A stretch of 64,000 nt of DNA from Persicitalea sp964500445 (GCA_964500445.1 CAZCOG010000004.1:131422-195421), one strand, 5' to 3'. Positions 34,380 to 42,628 are shown, counted from the first letter of the stretch. Numbers and translations: made by a program. Notes: generated from the letters alone by a model not told the origin.

Positions 34380-36323
34380 TCATACTTCTTCCCGCTGCTG
34401 ATCTCGCGGGGCTCGAAGTGTTATAGTCGTGCCCTTTCGGTTGCGGAGTGAACGAATGGTGAATGTACCATTCAAAGAATTCATGCGCTGCTGAATATTC
34501 TCCAGACCTTTGCCCGGAGCAAAAACCTTTTCCTGATCCACGCCAAGCCCATCGTCAGTTACCATCAAAATAAAATAATGATCGGTTTGGACGAATTCAA
34601 TTGCGACTTGTCTGGCATTGGCATGTTTTAAAATATTATTGATCAGTTCTAAAACACAGCTGTATAACTCAAAGGAAATCTTCTTATTTTCAATCGTGAC
34701 CTCATCGGGCCTGATCAGCTCAAAGGTAGCCCGGCCTGACCGGTTCAGGTCAGCAATCAGTTTTTCCAGGGCGGGAATCAAGCCTTGTTTTTCAAGAATT
34801 GATGGCAACAGATTGTGAGAAATATGCCGTACCTGGTTGTAGGCATCCGTTATCAGGTTAACTACGCTCTGGTATTGCTTTTTTTCTTCGGGTGAAAAGC
34901 TTTCCAGCTCTACTGACTCAAGACGCCATTTAACACCCGAAAGCAAACTACCCAGGTTATTGTGCAATTCGGAAGCAACCCGTTCACGTTCAATACTTTG
35001 CCCACGAAACAGAGCTTCCTGAATTTCGTGGTTTTTGCGGGTAAGTGTATGATTCGCCTGTCGGAGTTCATTTGTGCGCTCAGCTACCCGATCTTCCAGG
35101 GTAGCATTCGTCTGTTGCAGCATTTTTCCAACCTCAATTAATTGGGAATTGCTGAGATCGAGTTCACGCTTTTTATTTTTAAGAAGACGATTGCTATATC
35201 CCAGCGCCAGCGCCAAACCCAGAAACACCACAATACCCAATATCAAAGCATTCCGAAGGTACGCCTGCCGAGTCATATCATCGATCATGAGCTGCAACTG
35301 AGCTTCGCGCTGTTGTGCATCGTATTCGTACCGAAGTACTTCTACGCGCTTATTCTGAGTTTCGGTGCGATTATTATCCCGAATCTGGATGTACTTTTCG
35401 TGCCAAACAAGCGCATTTTCTGGATTATTCAGAGCCTTATATGCTTTGAAAAGATCATAGGCTGTCCGCTCGCGCATAATCGGCTGCTCATATATGAGGT
35501 AATATTCGGCTAGTCCGGCGAATTTCTGTGCCTTCTCGATCTGTTCGAGATTGCTATAAATTAAACTCATTAAGGAAAGAAGTTCGGCATTGGGGCGTCC
35601 TTTGTCGTCATCTTCTGCATCCAGGCCTAAAAGGCCGTATTTTTCGGCCTCGGCATAGTTTTTCTCTTTGAGGAAGGTAGCGGCCAAATTAAAATACGTA
35701 TCCGCTCGCTCATTGGGATAATTCTGCCCAGAATTAATCTCCAGACTTTGTTGCAGGATGGCGATGGCTTCTTCAGGCTGATCATTCTCCCGGTAAGCAG
35801 CTCCCAGGTCAATCATCGATCGCGTTAGGCCAATCTGATTGTTGGTTTGTTTATAGAGCGTTATGACCCGTTTTTCGGCGTTGATTGCACTGCGGTAAAT
35901 CTTGAGATTGGCGTAACAGTCGCCGATATGATCCCAGGCGTAGGCCTGTTCCTTTACGGACTTGGCCATTTCGGCATACTGCACCCCGCGGAAGAGGTAT
36001 TCGATGGCCTTGAAGGCTACCCCTTTTTCAAGGTAGGTAGTTCCGATCCTGTTATGTGTATACGCCAACCATTGGTTGGAACGCAATCGGAAGGCCGTTT
36101 TAAAGCCTTTTTGCAACCAGAATAACGAGCTATCCAGATTGGCAATCGATGCTGCCTCCCTAGCATATAGCCGAATAAGAGTCGTGTCGCGAAGCGGCGA
36201 CTGTGGCTCATTTTCCCAGTACTTTATGGCTGCCAGCGGTGTCTCGGACTCACTTTTTTGCGCAAAGGCTGTCCCTAATCCCGCTAAAATTCCTAACAGA
36301 AAAATCGCACTTCTCATCCCCAT
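34380..36323 (-). CDS. Sensor histidine kinase with TPR input domain
   Basis: The 647-residue protein has a signal peptide (MGMRSAIFLLGILAGLGTAFAQ), a periplasmic region of TPR units (about 40-330) and one membrane helix (ALILGIVVFLGLALALGYSN, about 355-374). A coiled coil follows, then a HisKA_3-type dimerisation domain with the phospho-acceptor His in RVASELHNNLGSLLSG (about 455), and the ATPase domain with N-box LELINNILKHANARQ and G-box DDGLGVDQE. This architecture pairs with NarL/LuxR-type response regulators, but none is encoded nearby, so it is an orphan here. The start codon ATG 36323 is supported by the signal peptide. It is convergent with the helicase gene, with no terminator between them. 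Confidence 0.9.
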   Translation of the reverse strand: MGMRSAIFLLGILAGLGTAFAQKSESETPLAAIKYWENEPQSPLRDTTLIRLYAREAASIANLDSSLFWLQKGFKTAFRLRSNQWLAYTHNRIGTTYLEKGVAFKAIEYLFRGVQYAEMAKSVKEQAYAWDHIGDCYANLKIYRSAINAEKRVITLYKQTNNQIGLTRSMIDLGAAYRENDQPEEAIAILQQSLEINSGQNYPNERADTYFNLAATFLKEKNYAEAEKYGLLGLDAEDDDKGRPNAELLSLMSLIYSNLEQIEKAQKFAGLAEYYLIYEQPIMRERTAYDLFKAYKALNNPENALVWHEKYIQIRDNNRTETQNKRVEVLRYEYDAQQREAQLQLMIDDMTRQAYLRNALILGIVVFLGLALALGYSNRLLKNKKRELDLSNSQLIEVGKMLQQTNATLEDRVAERTNELRQANHTLTRKNHEIQEALFRGQSIERERVASELHNNLGSLLSGVKWRLESVELESFSPEEKKQYQSVVNLITDAYNQVRHISHNLLPSILEKQGLIPALEKLIADLNRSGRATFELIRPDEVTIENKKISFELYSCVLELINNILKHANARQVAIEFVQTDHYFILMVTDDGLGVDQEKVFAPGKGLENIQQRMNSLNGTFTIRSLRNRKGTTITLRAPRDQQREEV

Positions 36324-36407
36324 CTCGCTCGTCAGTTCCTCGGTAAAGAAAAATCAGGCCAATATAGTCCAAAATATTATAATCGCGACATTCAGAGGCA
36401 AATATCA

Positions 36408-36437
36408 AAAAACCCGGCTCAGTTTGGCCGGGTTTTT
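36408..36437 (-). terminator. Rho-independent terminator
   Basis: Perfect 11-base arms AAAAACCCGGC and GCCGGGTTTTT with an 8-base loop; it ends the secreted-protein gene at 36465-37130. The upstream A-run gives a T-tail on the minus strand. Confidence 0.87.
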
Positions 36438-36464
36438 CTGCTTTACTGAATCCCCTCTTTGCAA

Positions 36465-37130
36465 TTATTTTTCATCCTTGCTCCAATCCACTCTAAACTT
36501 GCCGTTGGTAATTTTTATGGTGTCGGTTTCGTCCGTTTTTTTTGTATTATCATGTTCGTGAGGGTCGAGATTTGCCGCCATACCAGCACCGGCACCAGTC
36601 AGTACCTTTTTACCCAAGTTTGCCCGTAAACCCGAGCCTGTCATGGTGGCCAGTACTCTTTTTTGGTAGTATACGCCATTCAAAGTACCCTCGAAATTAC
36701 CTTCCACTGAGTTAGGTGTTGCCGATGTAATCGTCACAGTCCCACTCATTGATTCGCCATCATGAAAGCCGTGTCCCATTTTCTTGGTTTCTTCAGTGCA
36801 GTCCACCAGCGCAAAAAGTTTCCCATCTGACTTGGGTTTATATTTCCGTTTTTCCATTTCACCCAAGTCTTCAATCGGAAAAGTACCGGGCTTTAATTCT
36901 TCCGTAAAATAGTACAAACGAATCCAAAGTTGTACGTCGGGGTTGACCTCGAAACCCGCCAAAGCCAGGTAGTTAAAATCCTTTTTGTGAAAAGGAATCT
37001 TCAATCGTTTAGCCTCGGCCTTCCATTCCTTGCCATCGATGGTCGCAGAAATAAAGTTATTGGATTCCTGCGCCAAAGCCTGGAAAAGACTGCAGCCAAC
37101 TAACAATAATGAAAGAAATATTTTTTTCAT
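36465..37130 (-). CDS. Secreted hypothetical protein
   Basis: Not firmly recognised. From ATG 37130 the 221-residue product has a Sec signal (MKKIFLSLLLVGCSLFQALA, cleavage near AQES); a Cys at residue 13 lies inside the hydrophobic core and is not a lipobox. The mature part starts FISATIDGKEWKAEAKRLKI, resembling DUF6252-type Bacteroidota proteins, in which one beta-sandwich reports how much is written as a Gly/Thr-rich sheet (GTVTITSATPNSVEGNFEGT). A His/Asp-rich stretch (DPHEHDN) lies near the end. The reading frame extends 51 codons upstream, but without any signal-like start. Confidence 0.6.
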   Translation of the reverse strand: MKKIFLSLLLVGCSLFQALAQESNNFISATIDGKEWKAEAKRLKIPFHKKDFNYLALAGFEVNPDVQLWIRLYYFTEELKPGTFPIEDLGEMEKRKYKPKSDGKLFALVDCTEETKKMGHGFHDGESMSGTVTITSATPNSVEGNFEGTLNGVYYQKRVLATMTGSGLRANLGKKVLTGAGAGMAANLDPHEHDNTKKTDETDTIKITNGKFRVDWSKDEK

Positions 37131-37253
37131 GACTATGGTAATAATAATTGATATATATATTTTGGTGGTGAAAGTACCTACCAGGCTGTATTTGTCCAAA
37201 GCAAATGGCCTGGTACTTAGTAAGCGGTACACAAGATTGATTAAATGGAAAAA

Positions 37254-37279
37254 CCCGCTCCTTTTTAAGAAAGAGCGGG
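37254..37279 (-). terminator. Rho-independent terminator of PspC/LiaF-like operon
   Basis: Arms CCCGCTC (37254-37260) and GAGCGGG (37273-37279) with a 12-base loop; a T5 run follows on the minus strand, 41 bases after the LiaF-like stop codon. Confidence 0.75.
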
Positions 37280-37319
37280 CCAAAACAGAACACTAAGTAT
37301 CGCCTTAATTTGCCACTAA

Positions 37320-38390
37320 TTAATACCGTCGGATATTAACCTCTGAGAGTCCGGCGTCGTAGTCGATCACTATTTTCCGGGAGGCCTCTTCAAATCCGGG
37401 AGAGCGGTAAAGGTTATCACTGACTTTTCTCAGATCACCTAGATTGCGGTCGTTCAGAATACCCTCAATTCTGACCTCGCAACCTACCGATTGGGGTACT
37501 TCCAGCGTAACCGATGCCACACCTGATTCAATCTTGACATCGGTACGCTCAACCCGATCGCCTAGTTTCACATTCAGGTCAGCTACTCCTGTGCTTACTT
37601 TCAGAGTTTTTACTTTAAAATCACTCAAATCGAATTTTGCTTCCCCGGCACCAAGTCCCATATCGATGTTCCAGAGAGGCTTTGCATTGAGGTTGATTTC
37701 TACCGAATTTTCGTTTTTACCTTTCTTGAGATTAATCCGCCCGCTTTCCATCTTGAAGTCGATGACAGCGGTATTGGTATTTCGGTTATTCCGGATATCC
37801 GACCTGAACCCTCCCAGAGACGATCGCGATTCTGCTTCAAATAGCTTGTCCGTACTACTATTGATTTTAAATTCCCCGGCGCCGCCCTCAAAATTCAGCG
37901 TTGCCTCTTTCAAATCATTTTCCATTTCGTATTCGTAGTGACGGTTCCGAATATCGCGATTTTCAGACTGCTTTTCCTTGTCTCGATTGTAGTCTTCTTC
38001 GTATTTCCGGCTCCGTTCTCTATTTTCTTCCCGCAAACGGTTCCGATTTCTGTTATTGTCGCCAAAATCCCATTCATCGTCATCATTATCCCAGTCGTTG
38101 TCCCAATCAAAGTTCCAGTTTCCCCGATTATTATTTAGCGCCCGATCGGTTCGATGCGTGATCCCCCCCAAAACGGCCAGCGCAATCAGAACCCCCGCTA
38201 TCCCGCCTCCCCAACCACCGCGTTCACGACCGCTGGCCAGCAGACTAATGCCTGCCAATACCAGTAATACAGGCCAAAAGCGGGACACTTCGTACCAGTC
38301 GATGTCCAACACGCCCAAATTCCTCAGGAGCCAAAAACTACCCAGTATGATGAGCAAACCGCCCCAGAATATTCCGCTTGATTTTTTCAT
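37320..38390 (-). CDS. LiaF-like membrane protein with toastrack domain
   Basis: The 356-residue protein has three or more membrane helices at the N-terminus (WGGLLIILGSFWLLRNLGVL about 9-28, WPVLLVLAGISLLAS, GGIAGVLIALAVLGGI), the DUF5668/LiaF transmembrane type. A strikingly low-complexity linker rich in Asp, Asn, Arg and Glu follows (about 84-160). The C-terminal part is a beta-helix-like toastrack domain with repeating strands (FEGGAGEFKINSS, GLGAGEAKFDLSDF, STGVADLNVKLGD, ESGVASVTLEVPQ). LiaF-type proteins restrain or sense cell-envelope stress systems. It is the last gene of a three-gene operon with a small DUF5668-like protein and a PspC-domain protein. Confidence 0.82.
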   Translation of the reverse strand: MKKSSGIFWGGLLIILGSFWLLRNLGVLDIDWYEVSRFWPVLLVLAGISLLASGRERGGWGGGIAGVLIALAVLGGITHRTDRALNNNRGNWNFDWDNDWDNDDDEWDFGDNNRNRNRLREENRERSRKYEEDYNRDKEKQSENRDIRNRHYEYEMENDLKEATLNFEGGAGEFKINSSTDKLFEAESRSSLGGFRSDIRNNRNTNTAVIDFKMESGRINLKKGKNENSVEINLNAKPLWNIDMGLGAGEAKFDLSDFKVKTLKVSTGVADLNVKLGDRVERTDVKIESGVASVTLEVPQSVGCEVRIEGILNDRNLGDLRKVSDNLYRSPGFEEASRKIVIDYDAGLSEVNIRRY

Positions 38391-38404
38391 ATTTGAAAAT
38401 ATAT

Positions 38405-38590
38405 TTAGAGGTTGGAATCAGTTGACTGTCTGGAGCCCAATTGCTGGCGAAGCAAGAGTAAGGCCCCGGAAACGATCAGGATTATGGGCAGAAAGTAGCG
38501 TCCGAAATCAAAGTCTGAAAACTCTTCGACCAGAAATAATACGCCTACAACGATGAGGATTATTCCCCAGAATGTGTTTTTGAAATTCAT
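38405..38590 (-). CDS. Small two-helix membrane protein, DUF5668-like
   Basis: The 61-residue protein has two membrane helices (TFWGIILIVVGVLFLVEEF about 6-24, and YFLPIILIVSGALLLLRQ about 32-49) of the same LiaF-like type as the N-termini of the flanking genes. The motif G-I-I-L-I-x-x-G-x-L-F-L is shared with the other two proteins. It lies 14 bases upstream of the LiaF-like gene and 62 bases downstream of the PspC gene, so it is surely cotranscribed with both. It may act as a linker or regulator subunit in the membrane. Confidence 0.75.
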   Translation of the reverse strand: MNFKNTFWGIILIVVGVLFLVEEFSDFDFGRYFLPIILIVSGALLLLRQQLGSRQSTDSNL

Positions 38591-38652
38591 GGCTATTTTG
38601 ATATTTATGGTTTAACATATGGAACCTGGCACGATGTACCTTTCCAGCGGCG

Positions 38653-39303
38653 TCACCTGATTTTTGGTGGCTCATCACTGGGATCAGTTTCTCCGTCCGG
38701 GTCCGAAGGCGCATCAGGTTCAATGCTGGGATTGTTGACCTGAGTATCAAAAGGCCGATAAGGTACGGGGTCGGGCTCAGTCGGAGGAAATGGGTCGTGT
38801 GGGGAAAACGGGTCAGCAGGTGGTGGCGTGTTCGTCGTCCCGGAAAACTGCTCTTTGTCTCGCTGACGGAGCAGAAGATAAGCACCACCTAAGATAAGGG
38901 CTACGGGCCAAATGTACTCCCGGATTTGATACCAGTAAGGCAATTCATCCAATAACAAGATAGCTCCCACACCGAGAAGTACTACACCAATGATTTTGAT
39001 CGAGCGGTCGGGATCGGAGCTATTGGGCTGACTCGTCGAAGTATATGGTCCGGAACCAACATTTTGGTTGCCAACGGTGCCATCGACCATCCCATTCCCA
39101 CCCGGTAATCCCTCGGGCAAAGCTGCCCAAAAGATGATGTAAACGACTGCCGTCCAAAAGAAGTTAGGCGGGATGGGTAATAGTAACAACACTACCCATA
39201 ATACGCGGATAATGGTACGGTCGATGCCGAAATAATCGCTCATCCCGGCGGCAACACCTCCTACGACTGCTTCGCTGGGGATCCGGGTTAATTTCCTTTC
39301 CAT
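38653..39303 (-). CDS. PspC-domain membrane protein
   Basis: From ATG 39303 the protein of 216 residues has an N-terminal PspC domain (RKLTRIPSEAVVGGVAAGMS, DYFGIDRTIIRVLWVVLLLL, about 3-45) with one or two membrane helices. A Gly/Asn/Ser-rich linker follows, then a second pair of helices of DUF5668 type (SIKIIGVVLLGVGAILLLDE, YIWPVALILGGAYLLLRQ, about 103-150). The tail is rich in Pro, Asp and Ser (PPADPFSPHDPFPPTEPDP). PspC proteins sense inner-membrane stress. The 49 codons upstream of this ATG are open but look like leader sequence. It is the first gene of the operon, behind a promoter with a dyad. Confidence 0.87.
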   Translation of the reverse strand: MERKLTRIPSEAVVGGVAAGMSDYFGIDRTIIRVLWVVLLLLPIPPNFFWTAVVYIIFWAALPEGLPGGNGMVDGTVGNQNVGSGPYTSTSQPNSSDPDRSIKIIGVVLLGVGAILLLDELPYWYQIREYIWPVALILGGAYLLLRQRDKEQFSGTTNTPPPADPFSPHDPFPPTEPDPVPYRPFDTQVNNPSIEPDAPSDPDGETDPSDEPPKIR

Positions 39304-39382
39304 GGCTATTGAATGTTTAGGTACTTTATTTTTAAAATGATTGGTCGAGGCTTGCAGTACTTTGGTGCTCGCTTTTCTGACC

Positions 39383-39410
39383 CAAATAAAGTGAGTTTTC
39401 CCTTTATTTG
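39383..39410. promoter_or_regulatory. Dyad in the leader of the PspC operon
   Basis: Perfect 9-base arms CAAATAAAG and CTTTATTTG with a 10-base spacer lie just downstream of the presumed -7 element and 80 bases before the ATG. It is a good candidate operator for a stress-responsive regulator. Confidence 0.45.
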
Positions 39411-39414
39411 CAAT

Positions 39415-39450
39415 CAAAGGTAGTAGGTTATACAAGATACCGACCCCCAA
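39415..39450 (-). promoter_or_regulatory. Probable promoter of PspC operon
   Basis: TACCTTTG (39415-39422, minus strand) matches the -7 consensus. The nearest TTG (39448-39450) lies 25 bases upstream, a little over the usual 17-23. The leader to the ATG is about 110 bases. Confidence 0.45.
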
Positions 39451-39530
39451 AAATTTATAATCGGTAGTTGAATGGGTTAAGTGGTGAATATTATTGGTGG
39501 CCTTTTAAATGATTATTTCTTTTTGACCCC

Positions 39531-40157
39531 TCAGACCTCCGTTTCCAAAGATTCAAGAATATCCATCAAGCTGCCAAAGTCTTTATAGCCGGGACGGATT
39601 TCTTCACTACCACGTAAGGCAATGCCTGCGGTATTTGTAGAGATCAATAAATCAGATAAAGCATTTCCGTTCTCCAGCCCAAAACCTAGCAAAATTGAAA
39701 ATTCCCTGGATAAAGTTAGGAGATAATCCTGCCATTCGTCGGTCAGGGGCGCGTTCTGATTGCTTTCCAGCAAGAAGAATTCCACCTCCCCAGCGTAGCG
39801 GCTCATCAACGCATCCAGTTCATCCGCTTCGTAGTGATCGACATCTATCCGTAGAAGTATTGGCTTATTAAGTTCACTTTTCAGATAAAGCAGCAGGTCG
39901 GGATCTTCAATCTGCAAGGCATCGAATTCGTAATTACCGAGAATACTTAATAATTTTTCCGGATCTTTTTCCGAGGATTCTGCCACCAGTCTTACGCCGG
40001 CAATCCAGGCTCGAATTTCGGCGTATTTCTTTGGTACTATATGATGATCCGAATTCTCATCGATAGAGAAACCCAACATATCGACGCCCATCCCGGCACA
40101 GTAGCGGGCGTCGGACAGGTTGGTGACGTTGCTTATCTTTACAAAAGTTTTGAGCAT
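39531..40157 (-). CDS. TrpF-like (phosphoribosylanthranilate isomerase-like) barrel protein
   Basis: The 208-residue protein aligns with TrpF over the whole barrel, beginning KISNVTNLSDARYCAGMGVD (7-26), where true TrpF has KICGI(T/R). The catalytic Cys is replaced by Ser (KISN). An Asp in LLRIDVDHY (about 111-114) could stand for the general acid. The phosphate-binding end (LLGFGLENGNALSDLL, then TAGIALRGSEEIRPGYKD) is kept in form, while the SPR motif after strand 1 is missing (IDENSDHHIVPKKY). No other trp genes are near. It is probably a paralogue with a changed or lost activity in Cytophagales; the start is ATG at 40157. Confidence 0.75.
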   Translation of the reverse strand: MLKTFVKISNVTNLSDARYCAGMGVDMLGFSIDENSDHHIVPKKYAEIRAWIAGVRLVAESSEKDPEKLLSILGNYEFDALQIEDPDLLLYLKSELNKPILLRIDVDHYEADELDALMSRYAGEVEFFLLESNQNAPLTDEWQDYLLTLSREFSILLGFGLENGNALSDLLISTNTAGIALRGSEEIRPGYKDFGSLMDILESLETEV

Positions 40158-40325
40158 TTACTTGATGGGTAGTTTACTGGCTAGTGGCCTTGATTGAATA
40201 TGCTATTATTCATTAATTGCGTGGTTTTCTGAATACAAAATTACGACAAACTTGCGGTTCGACCCAGAAAGGAACTAAGTCCCGCAAGCCATACGTTTCA
40301 ACCCGATACTAAAAAAACAAATACA

Positions 40326-40354
40326 AATCGGAAGGCTTTGAACCTTCGCTGATT
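40326..40354 (+). promoter_or_regulatory. Small hairpin in the mnmA leader
   Basis: AATC/GATT and GAAGG/CCTTC arms form a possible stem ending six bases before the mnmA ATG. It could mask the ribosome-binding site. No promoter consensus was found in the 203-base spacer. Confidence 0.3.
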
Positions 40355-40360
40355 ACGATT

Positions 40361-41485
40361 ATGAGCAAACACGGAAGAATCCTGGTCGCCATGAGCGGCG
40401 GGATAGACAGTTCTTTGGCGGCGGTGATGCTGCATGAAGAAGGCTACGAAGTCATCGGTATGACGATGAAAACCTGGGATTACGCCGGAAGTGGCGGTTC
40501 CAAAAAAGAAACGGGCTGCTGCTCCCTTGACTCCATCAACGACGCCCGTAATATAGCCGTGCAATTGGGCTTCCCCCATTACATTCTGGATATCAGGGCT
40601 GAGTTTGGCGATTACGTAATCGATCATTTTACGGGCGAGTACCTTGAAGGCCGTACTCCCAATCCCTGTGTACTTTGTAACACCCACATTAAATGGGATG
40701 CACTACTGCGCCGCGCTGATCGTCTTGATTGCGAATCGATTGCTACCGGACACTACGCCAACATCCGCAAGATGGAAGGCGGCCAAGCCGATGGTCGCCA
40801 CGTCATATCCAAAGGAATCGATACCTGGAAAGATCAAAGCTATGTGCTATGGGGGGTATCCCTGGAGAGTCTGAGCCGCACAAAACTACCCCTGGGTTAT
40901 TTGCATAAAAGCGAGATCAGAGAGATGGCGAAGGAACGGGGGTTTATTGATTTGGTAAACAAATCGGAAAGCTACGAGATTTGCTTTGTGCCCGATAATG
41001 ACTATCGGGGGTTCCTAAAAAGAAGAATCCCGGGGCTAGAGGCTGAGGTCGCAGGCGGAAACTTTGTGCATCAGGACGGTACGGTACTTGGCCAACATGA
41101 AGGTTATCCATTTTATACGGTAGGACAACGAAAAGGACTGGGAATTGCACTGGGCCGCCCTGTATTTGTAACCGAAATCCGCAAAGATACCAATGAAGTG
41201 GTACTTGGCGATCTGCCAGATCTCTATCGCGACGGCATGATTGTCGGCAAACTTAATATGCAAAAATACTCCACATTACCTGAGCCGCTGGAAACTGTAA
41301 CTAAGGTGCGTTACAAACATGAAGGTACCCCTGCCATAATAGCACAGGAGGAACCCGATCGTATTCGGGTTGACTTCCATGACGGAGTTAATGGCATTGC
41401 GCCCGGTCAGGCAGCGGTATTTTATGAGGGCGATGATGTAGTAGGCGGAGGCTGGATTATGAAAAGCTACCGGCAAGACAGATAG
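40361..41485 (+). CDS. mnmA: tRNA-specific 2-thiouridylase
   Basis: MnmA puts sulfur on U34 of tRNA-Lys, -Glu and -Gln in the cytosol, using ATP and a persulfide relay. The PP-loop is LVAMSGGIDSSLAAVMLH (8-25). The nucleophile Cys is in RTPNPCVLCNTHIKW (about 105) and the persulfide Cys in SYEICFVPDNDYRG (about 206). The tRNA-contacting parts GHYANI, TWKDQSYVLWGV and GQRKGLGIALGRP are present. At 374 residues the length is normal. A C-terminal beta-barrel ends DDVVGGGWI. It is preceded by a small hairpin and followed 54 bases later by a SelW-like gene on the same strand. The sulfur donor machinery is not in the window. Confidence 0.97.
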   Translation: MSKHGRILVAMSGGIDSSLAAVMLHEEGYEVIGMTMKTWDYAGSGGSKKETGCCSLDSINDARNIAVQLGFPHYILDIRAEFGDYVIDHFTGEYLEGRTPNPCVLCNTHIKWDALLRRADRLDCESIATGHYANIRKMEGGQADGRHVISKGIDTWKDQSYVLWGVSLESLSRTKLPLGYLHKSEIREMAKERGFIDLVNKSESYEICFVPDNDYRGFLKRRIPGLEAEVAGGNFVHQDGTVLGQHEGYPFYTVGQRKGLGIALGRPVFVTEIRKDTNEVVLGDLPDLYRDGMIVGKLNMQKYSTLPEPLETVTKVRYKHEGTPAIIAQEEPDRIRVDFHDGVNGIAPGQAAVFYEGDDVVGGGWIMKSYRQDR

Positions 41486-41539
41486 TACAGTCGAGCTTGT
41501 GAAGAATTGCTCTGGTAATTACCCTTACCGAGATTAGGA

Positions 41540-41824
41540 ATGTCATTAAGTACTTTAAAAATAGAGTATTGCCCCAAATGTGGCTGGCTGTTGCGGGCAA
41601 CCTGGCTAGCGCAGGAGCTATTGACCACTTTTTCGGAAGAGAGATTAGGTGTTCTCCTCAGACCTGCCGAGGAGGCAGGTCACTTTTCAGTTACCTTAGA
41701 TGATGAAGTACTGTGGAATAGAAAACATGAAGGCCGTTTTCCTGAACCAAAGGAAATCAAATTAATTGTGAGGGACAGAATTGCACCTTCGAAGTCACTT
41801 GGCCACAGCGAGCGAAAAAATTAA
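41540..41824 (+). CDS. SelW-like (SelT/SelW/SelH family, CxxC) protein
   Basis: The 94-residue protein has a thioredoxin-like fold with a redox motif CPKC in IEYCPKCGWLLRATWLAQEL (8-27). The later blocks RKHEGRFPEPKEIKLIVRDR and LGHSERKN match the SelW family (ending D-x-x-L-G-H-S-D/E). It probably acts as a small thiol oxidoreductase in the cytosol. A perfect palindrome (41661-41681) inside codons 41-47 encodes RPAEEAGH, which looks like an insertion relative to the usual VALxPGxGGxFxV stretch. It follows mnmA on the same strand. Start ATG at 41540. Confidence 0.85.
   Translation: MSLSTLKIEYCPKCGWLLRATWLAQELLTTFSEERLGVLLRPAEEAGHFSVTLDDEVLWNRKHEGRFPEPKEIKLIVRDRIAPSKSLGHSERKN
41661..41681. 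repeat. Palindromic element inside the SelW-like gene
   Basis: Perfect 8-base arms GACCTGCC and GGCAGGTC flank GAGGA, entirely within the coding sequence and keeping the frame. The look is that of a short mobile palindrome or REP-like unit. Confidence 0.55.
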
Positions 41825-42070
41825 AAGCTAGTGGTGGGCAAATAATCCCTGGTACTGTGGATTGTTCGCCACTTGTCTTATTTCATGAAACTTTTTTTTA
41901 TTTTACTAAAAGTTACCACTTCGCTGATAATTAGTCGATTACACAGAAAACAGCGCAACTTTATTTTGGAATATTAGAACTACCCTCCTTTCGGACTAAT
42001 TTTTTAAACAGTAGAGGCAACAGTATCAAATTGGTGCTGATCTAAATCTTTAACTTAAAAATTGAAAATT

Positions 42071-42571
42071 ATGTCTGATAAACTGAAAAACCTTCAAGAC
42101 CTGTTAGAACATCAAATCAAAGATTTGTACAGTGCAGAGTCGCAAATCATCGCGGCATTGCCAAAAATGGTCAATAAAGCATCCAGCCAGAAATTGAAAG
42201 ATGCTTTCAACTCGCATCTTAAGGAAACAGAAGAACAGAAATCGCGGCTCGAGGAGATTTGCAGCAAACTGGGAATCAAGCCCGGCGGAGAAAAGTGCAA
42301 GGCAATGGAGGGAATAATTAAAGAAGCTGCTTCATTCATGGATGAGAAAGCTGAAGAAGCCGTTATGGATGCCGGACTTATTGCGGAAGCGCAACGCGTT
42401 GAGCACTATGAGATCACCGGCTATGGTACGGCACATCGTTATGCCGATCAACTTGGTCATAAAGAGGTAGCCGACTTGCTTGCCAAAACTCTGGAAGAGG
42501 AAAAAGATGCCGATGAAAAATTGAATGATTTGGCAATAGAGACGATTAATCTGCAAGCTCAGGAAGCCTGA
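42071..42571 (+). CDS. Ferritin-like DUF892 protein (YciE/YciF type)
   Basis: The protein of 166 residues from ATG 42071 forms a four-helix bundle of the ferritin-like YciE/YciF (DUF892) family, connected to stress and stationary phase. Helix 1 carries NLQDLLEHQIKDLYSAESQI (6-25) with the first metal Glu; helix 2 AFNSHLKETEEQKSRLEEI, shown in part; helix 3 EAQRVEHYEITGYGTAHRYA (108-127); helix 4 LLAKTLEEEKDADEKLNDLA, all holding the Glu/His ligands of a di-iron site. A TTG three codons before the ATG is a less likely start. It ends in a strong terminator shared with the convergent DinB-like gene. Confidence 0.92.
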   Translation: MSDKLKNLQDLLEHQIKDLYSAESQIIAALPKMVNKASSQKLKDAFNSHLKETEEQKSRLEEICSKLGIKPGGEKCKAMEGIIKEAASFMDEKAEEAVMDAGLIAEAQRVEHYEITGYGTAHRYADQLGHKEVADLLAKTLEEEKDADEKLNDLAIETINLQAQEA

Positions 42572-42589
42572 TTTTAGAATTTTAGAAAT

Positions 42590-42628
42590 AAAAAATGGCC
42601 TGAACCGATTTGGTTCAGGCCATTTTTT
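42590..42628. terminator. Strong bidirectional Rho-independent terminator
   Basis: Perfect 17-base arms (AAAAAATGGCCTGAACC and its complement) with loop GATTT lie between convergent genes. One arm touches the stop codon of the DinB-like gene (42627-42629). T6 tails are present on both strands. Confidence 0.92.

Noticed and set aside
36465..37283. Longer 272-residue version of the secreted protein
   Set aside because: A standard Sec signal begins at the ATG at 37130; the 51 upstream codons look non-coding.
38653..39450. Longer 265-residue version of the PspC protein
   Set aside because: The PspC domain begins right after the ATG at 39303; the upstream part overlaps the promoter and dyad.
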